Assembly: GCF_900156895.1 (NCBI RefSeq)
Contig: NZ_FTPD01000005.1
Span: 21,977 to 85,976 of the forward strand
From: Mesorhizobium prunaredense
GTDB lineage: Bacteria; Pseudomonadota; Alphaproteobacteria; Rhizobiales; Rhizobiaceae
DNA length: 64,000 bases
Reading direction: 5' to 3'
A program made the position numbers and the translations under genes. Under the pieces are notes generated by a model. It did not search any database. It was not told the origin of the DNA and saw only the letters and a program-made list of their open reading frames with translations. This document shows, one piece after another, positions 17,892 to 27,098 of this stretch; the first letter of the stretch is position 1, and every line of letters starts with the position of its first letter.

Positions 17892-18889
17892 AGCCCACCA
17901 GGGATGCGCTCGAGGCCCTGATCGCGGGACTTAGCGGCCGCCTGGTGGTAACGGCCGACTGGCAGGCGGTAATTGCCCTCGCCAACCACACTCTGCTTAC
18001 GCCCGTCTTGTTCGCCACTCTTGCGCACACGGGCCAGCTTGACCGGCTCCCCGAAGACGTGGGCCAGTATCTTCAGTTCATTTACCGCTGCAACCGGGAA
18101 CGCAATTTGCGCTTGCGCAGCCAGCTGAATGAAGCCGTTGCTGCCCTTAATCAGGGGGGCGTCGTTCCGGTCCTGCTCAAAGGGGCCGTTCCCTTGTTCC
18201 TTTCGTCGAGCGGCAGGGTTCCCGACAGGATCATGAGCGATCTCGACTTGGCTGTGGAAACGGCCAAAGAAGGGGCTGCCCGGGCTTGCCTTGCCAAGCT
18301 TGGCTATGCCGAAGTGACTGTCGATGGTGGCATGGCGCGCCCGCAAGACGTCGGTCTCCTAGAGCTCCGGCCGTACCGGGAGATTGACCGCGAGCCCCCG
18401 AGGCTTGCCCGCCGTCACGGTCTTAGGGCGAAAATCCCCGCCCCACAGTCGCGTGCCCTCCACTGGATCATGCATGATCTCATCAAGGAGGCGGACTACT
18501 GGCGCGGAAGGACCGACTTTCGCCACCTTTATGATCTGGCACAGCTGGCGGAACAGCATAAGCTGGATTGGGCGGTGCTCCGAACATCCTTGCCCGACCA
18601 GAACGCGCGGAACGCGTTCGATACTCAACTCCTGGCGTTGAGGCACTTCTTTGGCGTCAGAGTACCGGCGCAATATGTGCGGCGCCCATTGGTTCGCTTT
18701 CAACACTGGCGGCGTGTCTTCCCCTTGTACCATCCCGCCCTCGGCGTTCCATTGCGCCTGGTCGGCAATTCGCTGTGGGGTATGTGGCGACTCCTACATG
18801 GCGATGGCTTGGGCCGACGGAGTCCGCTCGACTTTGGACGCCGCGCCACTAGCATCCTCCTTGACGGCGATCTCGGGTCAAAAGTGTAG
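17888..18889 (+). CDS. Nucleotidyltransferase family protein (NTP_transf_5-like)
   Basis: A 333-residue protein with the core of the NTP_transf_5 family: VPVLLKGAVPLFL at about residues 93-105 and RIMSDLDLAVE at about 116-126, where the DLDL aspartates would bind metal. Family members often sit beside PqqD/HPr-kinase-like genes and peptide-modifying systems, as here. It may add a nucleotidyl group to a peptide or small molecule. The ATG overlaps the previous stop by four bases; an in-frame GTG at 17882 is less likely. The C-terminal third is basic and lacks a recognised domain. Confidence 0.75.
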   Translation: MKPTRDALEALIAGLSGRLVVTADWQAVIALANHTLLTPVLFATLAHTGQLDRLPEDVGQYLQFIYRCNRERNLRLRSQLNEAVAALNQGGVVPVLLKGAVPLFLSSSGRVPDRIMSDLDLAVETAKEGAARACLAKLGYAEVTVDGGMARPQDVGLLELRPYREIDREPPRLARRHGLRAKIPAPQSRALHWIMHDLIKEADYWRGRTDFRHLYDLAQLAEQHKLDWAVLRTSLPDQNARNAFDTQLLALRHFFGVRVPAQYVRRPLVRFQHWRRVFPLYHPALGVPLRLVGNSLWGMWRLLHGDGLGRRSPLDFGRRATSILLDGDLGSKV

Positions 18890-18995
18890 TAATACTTAAT
18901 TTCCTGAATTGTATCCCGATGGCGCGGTGTCTTCACAAGTCTCATAATGTTAGATTATGTGGTTAGAGTTGTTATTCTCAGCCTGGAGTACGTTG

Positions 18996-19232
18996 ATGAA
19001 GAGCGGGAAATATTCCAAAGGAAAGACAGATAAACTTGTCCCGGAAGAACAGGCACGTCGTGAATTTCTAAAGAATGCCGGGCGTTTTGCTGTTGTAACA
19101 CCTCCATCCATTGCTCTGTTGCTTGGCACGAGCTTGAACTCGCAAGCTATTGCCGCATCGCATGGCGCACGTCCCGGACATGGATGGGGCAGCAAGAAAC
19201 GTTTCCACTCTGGTCCTGGCCGCAAGCCTTAG
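18996..19232 (+). CDS. Small peptide with twin-arginine leader
   Basis: A 78-residue frame with GGAG seven bases before the ATG. It has a twin-arginine motif at 21-25 (RREFL), a hydrophobic stretch VVTPPSIALLLGTSL, and a likely signal-peptidase site after AIA at residue 53. Processing would release a 25-residue peptide rich in Gly, His, Arg and Lys (starts ASHGARPGHGWG). It lies 106 bases after the nucleotidyltransferase gene, on the same strand. It could be the substrate of the PqqD-HprK/nucleotidyltransferase pair. It is not a match to any named peptide I know, so substrate status is an inference. Confidence 0.65.
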   Translation: MKSGKYSKGKTDKLVPEEQARREFLKNAGRFAVVTPPSIALLLGTSLNSQAIAASHGARPGHGWGSKKRFHSGPGRKP

Positions 19233-19447
19233 AATGGTTTGGTTACTTTGGTCGTTCTGGCCGACCATAGATGACGCGTAGTCCGGAATGCCTAAGTGGG
19301 TTGGAGGCGGCCGTGGAAACGGAAGCGCTTGGCCCGATCTTTGCGCCAGCGGTCATCGATCCTGCCATATTGCCGCGTCTCTGCGGTCTACCCTGATCCC
19401 GTCTAAGGAAGGGGTCGACCGCAGGATGCCAGCAGCCCGGCAAAGGC

Positions 19448-20974
19448 TCAGTTTTCGCGCATGCCGAGACGGAACGCGTCCGTCAGAGGTTGCGTCAAGT
19501 AGGACAGCACGGTCGTCTCGCCGGTCGCAACGATCACCTCCGCCGGCATGCCGGGCCTAAGTTTCTCGCGGACCTGTTCGGGGAACTGAGAAACCTGCAC
19601 GGAAACTTTCAACTCGTAGTAGGGCTCACGCGTCACTTCGTCATGGAGCGCGTCTGCGGCAACGGTCTGCACCTCACCGATCGCGACCGGCGTCGAGCGA
19701 GCCTTGAACGAAGGCAGTCGGATCTCGGCAGGAAGGCCCTCGGCAACATTGTTGATGTCGACCGGCGACATCTTCGCCGAGACGATCAGAGTGTCGTCAT
19801 CAGGGACGATCTCCATCAAGGTTTCGCCGGGGCGAACCACGGCTCCTATCGTGTGTACCTTAAAGCCGACAACGCGCCCGGACCGCGGTGCGCGTATTTC
19901 GGTGCGGTTGAGCACGTCATCTGCAACATGCAGCTTTTCGCCGGCGTCGGTGAGCTTGGCACTGGTCTCGGCAAACTGTGCCGAGACCTCTTCGATGGCC
20001 TCGCGCCCGACTTGCTCGATCTGGAGTCGCGCCTCGCCGATAGTGTGGCGCTCGCCCGCTATTCCGGCAAGGAAGGCACCAAGCTGACCTTGGAGATCGG
20101 CCTGCTGCCGTTTGAGCGCGGTCAGCCGCGTGCCCAGAATGATGCCCTTATGGGCTAAGGGCGCCAGCATATCGTGCTCTTCTGTGACACTCTCGATCTG
20201 CAAACGCACAGCCTCGCTTTGGGATTGCATGGCCTCGATCTTCCGTTCGGACTGGGCGATGCGCTCCTGCAAAATGGGAACCTCGTTCGTACGGGCCAAG
20301 CGGCGCTTGTTGAACAGTCGCAACTGGTCTTCCATCGCGCGCTGGGCGAGGGGGGCGCTCCCTAGCGTGAGTTCGCGCGGGAAAGTGACCATTTCGGCTC
20401 CGTCCAGTTCCGCCTGCAGCCGTGCCTTCTCGGCAAGCAGCGAGAAGACAGCGGACCTCGCGATTTCGCCCTGCGCCTGCGCCTCGGTGAGATCAAGGCG
20501 CACGAGCACCTGACCCTCGGTCACATGTGCGTTGGGCGAGACGAGAATGTCACGCACGATACCGCCCGCAAGGTGCTGAACCGCCTTGCGGTCGGTTTCG
20601 ACCACAACTGTACCCGAAGCGACCACTGCGCTGTCGAGGCTGGCCAGAGAGGCCCACCCGCCGAGGATGCCGAAGGTCAGCACGACGATGCCAAAGCCCA
20701 TCCGCGCGGGCTTGCGCCAGTCGCCGGAGAGGTTTGCGTGCGCCGGCTTGTGGTCTGAGCCGGCAAAATCTAACGGCGCGAAAATCTGCGGGAAGCTAGC
20801 TCGAGTCACCCGTCCTGCACGCAAGAGCGCGGAAAGTGTCGGCCCCACCGCGGTTGTACAAGCGGGGGCAGGGGTCGAGCGGGCCATCCGCGTCGGGAGC
20901 CCGCGAACCCGTGCTATGATTGCTGTCCTTTTCGAGGTGTCAGGCATCATCATTGGTTTCGACTCGTTATGCAT
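19448..20974 (-). CDS. Type I secretion membrane-fusion protein (HlyD/PrtE family)
   Basis: A 508-residue periplasmic adaptor. A single N-terminal membrane segment (GFGIVVLTFGILGGWASLAS) is followed by a lipoyl/biotinyl half-motif (GTVVVETDRKAVQHLAGGIV), a long coiled coil and a second half-motif around IRAPRSGRVVGFKVHTIGAV. The C-terminal domain ends the HlyD pattern with LRPGMPAEVIV. The start at 20974 overlaps the upstream ABC gene's stop by eight bases; the frame is open further but would run into that gene. With the ABC protein it forms the inner part of a type I secretion machine. No TolC gene is present here. Confidence 0.87.
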   Translation of the reverse strand: MHNESKPMMMPDTSKRTAIIARVRGLPTRMARSTPAPACTTAVGPTLSALLRAGRVTRASFPQIFAPLDFAGSDHKPAHANLSGDWRKPARMGFGIVVLTFGILGGWASLASLDSAVVASGTVVVETDRKAVQHLAGGIVRDILVSPNAHVTEGQVLVRLDLTEAQAQGEIARSAVFSLLAEKARLQAELDGAEMVTFPRELTLGSAPLAQRAMEDQLRLFNKRRLARTNEVPILQERIAQSERKIEAMQSQSEAVRLQIESVTEEHDMLAPLAHKGIILGTRLTALKRQQADLQGQLGAFLAGIAGERHTIGEARLQIEQVGREAIEEVSAQFAETSAKLTDAGEKLHVADDVLNRTEIRAPRSGRVVGFKVHTIGAVVRPGETLMEIVPDDDTLIVSAKMSPVDINNVAEGLPAEIRLPSFKARSTPVAIGEVQTVAADALHDEVTREPYYELKVSVQVSQFPEQVREKLRPGMPAEVIVATGETTVLSYLTQPLTDAFRLGMREN

Positions 20975-22754
20975 CGACGCGTGTCCGGCGGAGGAGCGCT
21001 GGATCTGACGCCGGCGGTCCGGCGCGCCCTCCATCCCAGACGGGCCGCCGCGGTGCCGGCGCTACGTTCGGGCCGACGAGCGACGGCAGCAACTGGTCAC
21101 GACTGCCCATCTGCGCTATTCGTCCTTCCTGCATGATGATCATTCGATCCACCGCCGACAGGAGGTTCGGCCTGTGGGTCACGATCACAACGGTCTTTCC
21201 GTCTCTCCGCAACCCTTCGATTGCCCGGATCAGTGCGCGATTCCCATCGCTGTCCAAATTGGCATCAGGCTCATCGAGCACGACGAAGCTCGGCTCGCCA
21301 AACAGGGCGCGCGCGAGACCGACCCGCTGCCGCTGCCCACCCGACAGTCCGACTCCATCCTCCCCGATGTCGGTCATATACCCGTTGGGGAGGCGCTGGA
21401 TCATCTCGTGCGCAGAGGCGAGTGTTGCCGCCTCGGTCACCTGCGCATCGGCCGCGTCAGTTCGGAAGCGCGCAATGTTGTCGCGCACGGAACCGGAGAA
21501 CAGCTCAATATCCTGGGGCAGGTAGCCGAGCGCGGTGCCGAGTTGGTCCGGATCGTAATGGCGCAAATCGTTGCCATCGAGTCGCACGCATCCTTGCGCC
21601 GGCGGCGACGCACCCACAAGCGCACGCGCGAGCGAGGATTTGCCCGAGCCCGATAAACCAACGAGGGCGACGACCTCTCCCGCCTTCAGCGTGAACGTCG
21701 CGCCCATGACGACCGGCGTGTTCGTACCGGGGGCGAGGACGAAAAGGTTCTCGACGGAAACCGTACCCCTGACGTCAGGCAGACGCACGCGTCCGACAAT
21801 GGGCGGGTTCTCCTCGAATATGCGTTCCAGGCGCGCATGGGCGCTACGCGCGGACACGATACTTTTCCATTGCGCCACCATGATCTCAATAGGGGCAAGC
21901 GCCCGACCCATGATAAGCGACGCCGCAAACAGGACGCCCCCGGAGATTTCCTGGTTAATAGCCAGGTACGCACCGATGCCCATCATGGCCGTTTGAATGG
22001 CCATGCGCAGAAACTTGGACAACGCAAGAAGTGTGCCGCCGCGCTCGCCCGCGCTGACGGAGTAACCTAGCGCTTCCTCGCGGATTCCGGTGCACCATGA
22101 CCGGATAGCGGGCCCCATCCCGAGCCCCCGAATTGCCTCTGCATTGCGCAGCGAGGAGCCCAGCCTGTCGATCGCGCGAGTGTTCGTGAGCGAGGCTCGC
22201 AAGAGCAAGCCCTTCGTCGCTCGCTCATTTACGAGTGCGATCGTCACTATCGCCACCGCGCCGACGAGGGCCACAAGGCCGATCAACGGGTGAAGTAGGA
22301 AGCAGATCACGATGTAGATCGGAGCCCAGGGCGCGTCCATCAGCGCCATGATGACGCCGCCCGAAAGAATGTCGCGCATGAGGTCGAGATCGCGCAGGGT
22401 CTGTGCATGATTCGACCCGCGGGCACGCAGCGCCGAGGAAAGCGCCGCCTCGAAGGCGGGACCAGACAAGAGCCGGTCGAACCGCACGCCAGCCTGCTGG
22501 AGGATACGAGCCCGATAATGTTCGAGGGTCCCATAGGTGATCAGCAACACGCCCACGATCACCGAAATAATGACGAGCGTGACGGCATTACGGCTCGTTA
22601 GGACGCGATCATAAATTTGCATCGTGTAGAGCGGAGACACGAACATGAGAAGATTGATGAAGAGCGAGAGCCCGCCGGCCGCGCAGAGGCCCGGACGGAT
22701 CTCGCGCAAGGCCACCGCCAGCGGCGAGGGCACGTGCAAGGAGAAATTTGTCAT
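20967..22754 (-). CDS. Type I secretion ABC transporter (PrtD family)
   Basis: A 595-residue half-transporter: about 300 residues of membrane domain, then an ATPase with GLSGSGKSSLARAL (Walker A), LSGGQRQRVGLARAL (signature) and FVVLDEPDANLD (Walker B). There is no N-terminal C39 peptidase domain, so the cargo keeps a C-terminal secretion signal. It is followed by the fusion protein with an eight-base overlap and preceded by the beta-helix gene 22973-24208 in the same direction, which is therefore the most likely cargo. Confidence 0.9.
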   Translation of the reverse strand: MTNFSLHVPSPLAVALREIRPGLCAAGGLSLFINLLMFVSPLYTMQIYDRVLTSRNAVTLVIISVIVGVLLITYGTLEHYRARILQQAGVRFDRLLSGPAFEAALSSALRARGSNHAQTLRDLDLMRDILSGGVIMALMDAPWAPIYIVICFLLHPLIGLVALVGAVAIVTIALVNERATKGLLLRASLTNTRAIDRLGSSLRNAEAIRGLGMGPAIRSWCTGIREEALGYSVSAGERGGTLLALSKFLRMAIQTAMMGIGAYLAINQEISGGVLFAASLIMGRALAPIEIMVAQWKSIVSARSAHARLERIFEENPPIVGRVRLPDVRGTVSVENLFVLAPGTNTPVVMGATFTLKAGEVVALVGLSGSGKSSLARALVGASPPAQGCVRLDGNDLRHYDPDQLGTALGYLPQDIELFSGSVRDNIARFRTDAADAQVTEAATLASAHEMIQRLPNGYMTDIGEDGVGLSGGQRQRVGLARALFGEPSFVVLDEPDANLDSDGNRALIRAIEGLRRDGKTVVIVTHRPNLLSAVDRMIIMQEGRIAQMGSRDQLLPSLVGPNVAPAPRRPVWDGGRAGPPASDPALLRRTRVDA

Positions 22755-22972
22755 CTATTATCCGAATCCAGTGAAGCGGTCGCAGGGCGCTCTAACCTGG
22801 CCATCTTCAGGCCTCTGTTCACGAGCGAGGAAGGCGGCAGGGCAGGCGAGGTCTCATGCAAAAAATCCCCCGACGGAACCACCCGCCGAGTTGGTCCGAG
22901 CGCGAGCCCTGCCCCATCTCACCGTGCTGAAGTGTGGCGCAACCGTCTGCTGCAGCCGGTTGCGCCGCCTGT

Positions 22973-24208
22973 TCAGACTGCGTAGTCCCAGGCGAACTGG
23001 TTATCGATGTGTGCCATTGGGGTGGCGGCGGCATCCTCGTGCACGTCGGCTACGACCGCCTTTGACTTGTCCCAAATGATGTTGTTGGGGTTGCCAGCGT
23101 TGGTGTAGCTCGAGTTCAGGACGCTGACCCCGCCGGAGCTGACATTCCAGATCAGTCCATTCGACGAGGAAGCCCCGCGGCCTTGGTCGGCGTTGATACC
23201 GTCGAACGACCTCGTATCGTCGAAGGTCACATCGCTCGCGTAGGACGAGAACGCGCCATTGCCCTGATGGATGGCGTCAACGTTCTGCACCCTGCCGCCG
23301 GTCGATCCGTTCTCGAACATCACGCCGACGCCGGTCACGGAGTTGTTACCGTCGATCACCCCGTTAGAGATCGTCGTATTCGGGCTACCATAGACCGAGA
23401 CGATGTCCTCAGGATGCGAGTTGGCGGCGTCGTTGACGGCATAGAAGTCGGTCAGCGAACTATTGCCCGAGTTGTTGAACTGGACGAACTGACCGCGCGG
23501 GAAGGGGCCATGGAAGTCGTAGCCATCGACGTGCGAAAGATCCGCGCCGGGCGAGTTCAGGAGATAGATGCCAGTCGAGCCTTCCCGCACCGTGGTGTTA
23601 TGAACGGTCAGGTTCGAGGCGTTTTCTGCATTGATGTTGTTGATGTTCGGGCTCGTCTCGGGGTCGATTCCCGCCGGCGGGTCGGCGTTGATGACCTCGG
23701 TGTTCTCGATCGTGACGCCGTTTGCGCCCGATACCATCACCCCGTCGCCTTCGACGTGATGAATACGACAATTGCGCAGGATGACATTGTCGTGCGTAAT
23801 CGTGACCGCGTCCCCGTTGGTGACGTAGATGTCAAGATTTTCAATCACCTGGCCATCGTACTCCGATTGGATCGGTGTGGTGGTGTGGGTAAGACCCTGC
23901 GCCGGCTGCGTGGATGCCGTCGGCGCGGAAGCGGTGGAAGTGGGAGCCTCGGTCGTCACGGTCGATGTCGGGCTCGACGCGGCTGTCTCCGTCGGCGCGG
24001 AAGAGGTGGAAGTGGGAGCCTCGGTCGTCACGGTCGATGTCGGGCTCGACGCGGCTGTCTCCGTCGGCGCGGAAGCGGTGGAAGTGGGAGCCTCGGTCGT
24101 CACGGTCGATGTTGGGCTCGACGCGGCTGTCTCCGTCCTCTCGCGTGAGTTGTTCAACCATTCCGAGTGTTTCCACAGCATTCCCTTTTCGGAATTTATC
24201 AACTTCAT
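22973..24208 (-). CDS. Repeat-bearing beta-helix protein, probable type I secretion cargo
   Basis: A 411-residue protein with no signal peptide. Residues 26-97 are three 24-residue repeats starting ETAASSPTSTVTTEAPTS, a Thr/Ser/Ala linker like those of cell-surface proteins. From about 115 on, DGQVIENLDIYV opens a right-handed beta-helix domain rich in Asn and Gly. The C-terminus ends FAWDYAV, a short acidic-hydrophobic end typical of RTX-like and rhizobial type I substrates. Genes for a PrtD/HlyD pair follow on the same strand. It is a paralogue of the Tat-leader protein at 10266. A role in shaping or binding EPS outside the cell is inferred. Confidence 0.72.
   Translation of the reverse strand: MKLINSEKGMLWKHSEWLNNSRERTETAASSPTSTVTTEAPTSTASAPTETAASSPTSTVTTEAPTSTSSAPTETAASSPTSTVTTEAPTSTASAPTASTQPAQGLTHTTTPIQSEYDGQVIENLDIYVTNGDAVTITHDNVILRNCRIHHVEGDGVMVSGANGVTIENTEVINADPPAGIDPETSPNINNINAENASNLTVHNTTVREGSTGIYLLNSPGADLSHVDGYDFHGPFPRGQFVQFNNSGNSSLTDFYAVNDAANSHPEDIVSVYGSPNTTISNGVIDGNNSVTGVGVMFENGSTGGRVQNVDAIHQGNGAFSSYASDVTFDDTRSFDGINADQGRGASSSNGLIWNVSSGGVSVLNSSYTNAGNPNNIIWDKSKAVVADVHEDAAATPMAHIDNQFAWDYAV
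23918..24133 (-). repeat. Three 72-bp in-frame tandem repeats
   Basis: Three near-identical 72-bp units encode 24 residues each in the N-terminal linker of the beta-helix protein. They differ at very few positions (for example TASAPT versus TSSAPT), which points to recent expansion and probable length variation between strains. Confidence 0.95.
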
Positions 24209-24504
24209 GTGTTTCTCCAGTTAAAATATTAATCACTAACAGTATCCCGAAGGAACCCCCTCGACAATAAACGACCATTTATCGTCTTAACGAAACGCCG
24301 CTTATACAACCAGAAATTTCGTCTGGGGATATAATGATAACCTTCATGACCAGAATACGGCGTGGATAGGGCTATACTGAGACTCTCCCGGGCGATCGGC
24401 GCTGCGTTCAAGCCTGCGCCTACGTCGGATTGCAAACGTCGCCTAGTACTCGGATCACGCGTGACCCTACCCCCGAGCAGCAGGAGACAAGGTCATGCAT
24501 GCTA
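24209..24504. promoter_or_regulatory. A/T-rich leader with small palindrome
   Basis: This 296-base interval is much richer in A/T than its neighbours and lies upstream of the beta-helix/type I secretion genes. It contains CCAGA-N7-TCTGG at 24310-24326, a possible operator. No -35/-10 pair can be assigned with confidence. The right part merges into the aminotransferase remnant. Confidence 0.35.
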
Positions 24505-24725
24505 GTCGGCCAACACAGCATGAGCGTTACCAACACAGTCCGGCACTGCTCGAAACAGGTGATCTACGAGAACTATCCTGAACTCGGCTACAATTACCGC
24601 CTGACTGACCTGCAGGCTGCCATCGGCGTGAGCAACTGCAACGGCTTCTCGCACCCTTCACGCGGCGGAGGCAGCTTGCGGCGCAATAAGGTGAGCGCCT
24701 TCGCTGGAAACGCCTGCCGAGCCTT
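24505..24725 (+). pseudogene. DegT/DnrJ/EryC1 aminotransferase fragment
   Basis: The frame encodes GQHSMSVTNTVRHCSKQVIY followed by ENYPELGYNYRLTDLQAAIG, a highly conserved internal segment of sugar aminotransferases (WbpE/LegC type). After the AIG the reading continues only in another frame as EQLQRLL...RRRQLAAQ before a stop. Both ends of the enzyme are missing. It is the stump of a nucleotide-sugar aminotransferase that probably once belonged to the polysaccharide locus, now cut by the IS630 remnant. Confidence 0.82.
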
Positions 24726-24774
24726 GCTGGACTCGCAGCAACTGGCAAAGCTATTGTAGAAATTCTCCACTGGT

Positions 24775-25172
24775 TCGACCAGCGGGGCCATCTGCCCCCG
24801 GAAGGGAAAGGGCGCGGGCCTTGTCCTGCCCTATTGCGATACCGAGGCGTGCGGGGGCACCTCGCCGAGATCAGCTGGAGCGTCGACGACGGCGCGTATG
24901 CGGTGCTCATCCTCGATCAGGCCGGATGGCATGTGACTCCGAAACCGAAGGTGCCTGACAACATCACCCTGATGTTCCTGCCGCCGCGCTCACCGGAACT
25001 GAACCCAGTCGAAAACGTCTGGCAGTTCATGCGCGACAACCGGCTCTCCAACCGTATCTTCAAGGACCACGACGACATCGTCACCCATTGCTGCGCCGCA
25101 AGGAACAAGCTCGTCGACCAGCCGTGGAAGATCATGTCCATCGGACTCCGCGAATGGGCGCATCGGTCATGA
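24775..25172 (+). mobile_element. IS630-family transposase, C-terminal remnant
   Basis: Residues such as DGAYAVLILDQAGWH, PDNITLMFLPPRSPELNPVE and NVWQFMRDNRL are the DDE domain end of IS630-type transposases. An upstream part (LVLPYCDTEA) lies in another frame, so a frameshift occurs near 24850. The N-terminal half is missing and no terminal inverted repeats were identified. The copy is inactive and interrupts the aminotransferase fragment. Confidence 0.82.
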
Positions 25173-25331
25173 TCACAGCTCGTTGGTATTATTAGCAGCC
25201 GTTTGGCGTCAATCTTTGCCATGGAGTTTTGGCAAAGGGCACGACTTTAGGCGCAACTGCCCACTTTGATAAAGCCCTCAACACTGGCGGGGTCCACCTC
25301 AGCGCCCCTGCGATGCCGTCTCCACCGCTCG

Positions 25332-26195
25332 CTACCATCGCCGGGGGATGATTTGAGCGTATGGTTCTTGATAGCGGAGCCTCATATCAGAGCGAAGCTT
25401 TGGCAAAAGCGAATGCACCAGCCCGAATGATGATATATTGTGAGACGGCTGAGTTGCCATCTTTTCGCTCCCCGACGAGGCATTGCCAGATGCGGGAGTA
25501 AGTATGCCATGGTTCATCGCCCAAACTGCAGCCTGTGTACGGTTGCGGACCCGGATCTTTCGGAGGATGGCCTTGACGTGTACCTTCACCGTAGCTTCGG
25601 CAATGTTGATCTCGCGCGCGATGGCTTTGTTAGACTCCCCTTCGATTAAGCGGCGTAGAATACAGTTTTCCCGATTTGACAAAATTGATAGTTCTTGATC
25701 CTCATGCTCCACGTTAACAACCACCTTTGTTAACTCATCAGCTACCGCGTCAGGTTTCAGATCTTGCCTTATTTCTTGAATAGCCGTTGAAGTTTCGGCA
25801 GGTAACACCGTCTGCCCTAGCATAACCAATTCGAGAGCTTTGATGAAGGTGTCGTAAGCAGCGACTTTTATCAAATACCCGTCTGCCCCCGCACGAAAAG
25901 CTGAAACTATATCGGTCGATCGACAGTGATCGGCTAGCGCGACGACATGGCTGGTCGGATAAATCGCTTTGAATTCTGCAATTTGTGCGAATTCAGCATC
26001 CGCATCAGTATCGCCGACATCTATGATGAGCAAGATGGACCGGTGCTGGGCTAGCGGCTTCTGCAGAAGATCGTGAACACAAGCCACAGAGAAAAGGACA
26101 CGAAACTTTGCCGCATCCAGGATTCGACTAAGGCCTTCTCGGAGTAACTCGCTCGGCCCGACAAGTACTGTTACAAAGGACTGTCTTGTCATCAT
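25332..26195 (-). CDS. LuxR-family response regulator
   Basis: A 287-residue NarL-type regulator. The receiver part starts FVTVLVGPSELLREGLSRIL, has a candidate phosphoacceptor Asp in LLIIDVGDTD and a Lys in GYLIKVAA. The DNA-binding domain reads LSNRENCILRRLIEGESNKA followed by IAREINIAEATVKVHVKAIL, a standard GerE-type helix-turn-helix. Two adjacent ATG codons (26195, 26192) follow GAGAGG; the second has better spacing. The C-terminal 45 residues after the HTH are unusual for the family and look unstructured. It sits at the end of the EPS locus and may control it; no partner kinase is in the window. Confidence 0.85.
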   Translation of the reverse strand: MMTRQSFVTVLVGPSELLREGLSRILDAAKFRVLFSVACVHDLLQKPLAQHRSILLIIDVGDTDADAEFAQIAEFKAIYPTSHVVALADHCRSTDIVSAFRAGADGYLIKVAAYDTFIKALELVMLGQTVLPAETSTAIQEIRQDLKPDAVADELTKVVVNVEHEDQELSILSNRENCILRRLIEGESNKAIAREINIAEATVKVHVKAILRKIRVRNRTQAAVWAMNHGILTPASGNASSGSEKMATQPSHNISSFGLVHSLLPKLRSDMRLRYQEPYAQIIPRRW

Positions 26196-26870
26196 TGCCT
26201 CTCGCTCCGGCGCGATTGAGGTACACGCGTCGAATAGAGCACTCCACGCGCCAACCGCACTCGATACCCTCGGTTTGAGTCTCTTGCAGTTCCTACTCCC
26301 TCCTTGGCGAGAACAGGTTGGGCAGTGTAAAGTTTATTTATTAGCAGTCACTAACATAGATTGCTTTTTAGGTAATTTCGCCGCAAACCGACCTCAAGCT
26401 AGAATCCCAGGGCGGCAATCTGCCTGAAGACGCAGGGATGGCACGGCTTAGCCATCTCAAGCCGCTGGTAGTCGAACGACGATCGGGTAGTGCCTGCGGC
26501 GATTGCAACGATAGAGGATTCCTGAAGGTGGAGATTGGCGTGGTCAGGTCTGCCGCAGTGTGTCAGGCACCTGCACTTATTCGGCAGCACCCTCTCGTCG
26601 CGCGATAGGCCGTGTCGCCGTCGGTCATGATGATCGGACCTTTTTGCATATTGCTCAACACGAACGAGGTTGAGTTTCGTTCGGCCCGTCCTTCACCGCA
26701 AGCCGGATGCGGATACCGTGTGGTCGAGATAATATCACTGCCCCGCCAGGCCGCGCACGACCAGTCGTCCGGAAACATTTGGCTGGAACTGTTCCAGCGA
26801 CGGCCGAGGGGTCGTCTTCCAGCAGAGAATTTGCTAATGGCCCATGCGTTGCCGCTCTAGGAGATAGCCG
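26196..26870. other. Gene-poor stretch, 675 bp
   Basis: The part next to the LuxR gene (26280-26390) is A/T-rich and likely holds its promoter. The remainder contains only short frames with no family similarity and no ribosome-binding sites. It appears to be eroded DNA between the regulator and the Crp/Fnr remnant. Confidence 0.4.
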
Positions 26871-27055
26871 TTACCTGAGATACTCGTTGTCGAATCCGAC
26901 TATTTCGACCAGCTTCTTGCGGTTGATCACCTGTACATGGCCGTCCTTGAACGAGACGAGATCGGCCTTTCGGAGTTCCCTCAACGTTCGGTTGACGTGA
27001 ACGGTGGTGGCCCTGCTCGATTCTTTGAGAAGGCGCGCAGACCAATTGCCGGATG
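26871..27055 (-). pseudogene. Crp/Fnr regulator, C-terminal HTH remnant
   Basis: The frame reads TTVHVNRTLRELRKADLVSF followed by KDGHVQVINRKKLVEIVGFD, the recognition helix and wing of Crp/Fnr-type regulators of the rhizobial group. The cyclic-nucleotide-binding domain and the first HTH helix are absent or out of frame. It is a gene end only, with no promoter, and abuts the IS5-type remnant. Confidence 0.78.
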
Positions 27056-27098
27056 ACAAATTCAACGCGGAACTAGTCGACCGTGAACAATCCGGGCG

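Noticed and set aside
19271..19396. A 41-codon frame (starts MTRSPECLSGLEA) after the Tat-leader peptide gene
   Set aside because: No ribosome-binding site and no recognisable family; it could be chance in high-GC DNA, so it is not listed as a gene.
23183..24148. A 321-codon plus-strand frame over the beta-helix gene
   Set aside because: It is the antisense shadow of the beta-helix protein; its own repeats (GSGGSGSLG type) derive from the 72-bp repeats on the other strand.
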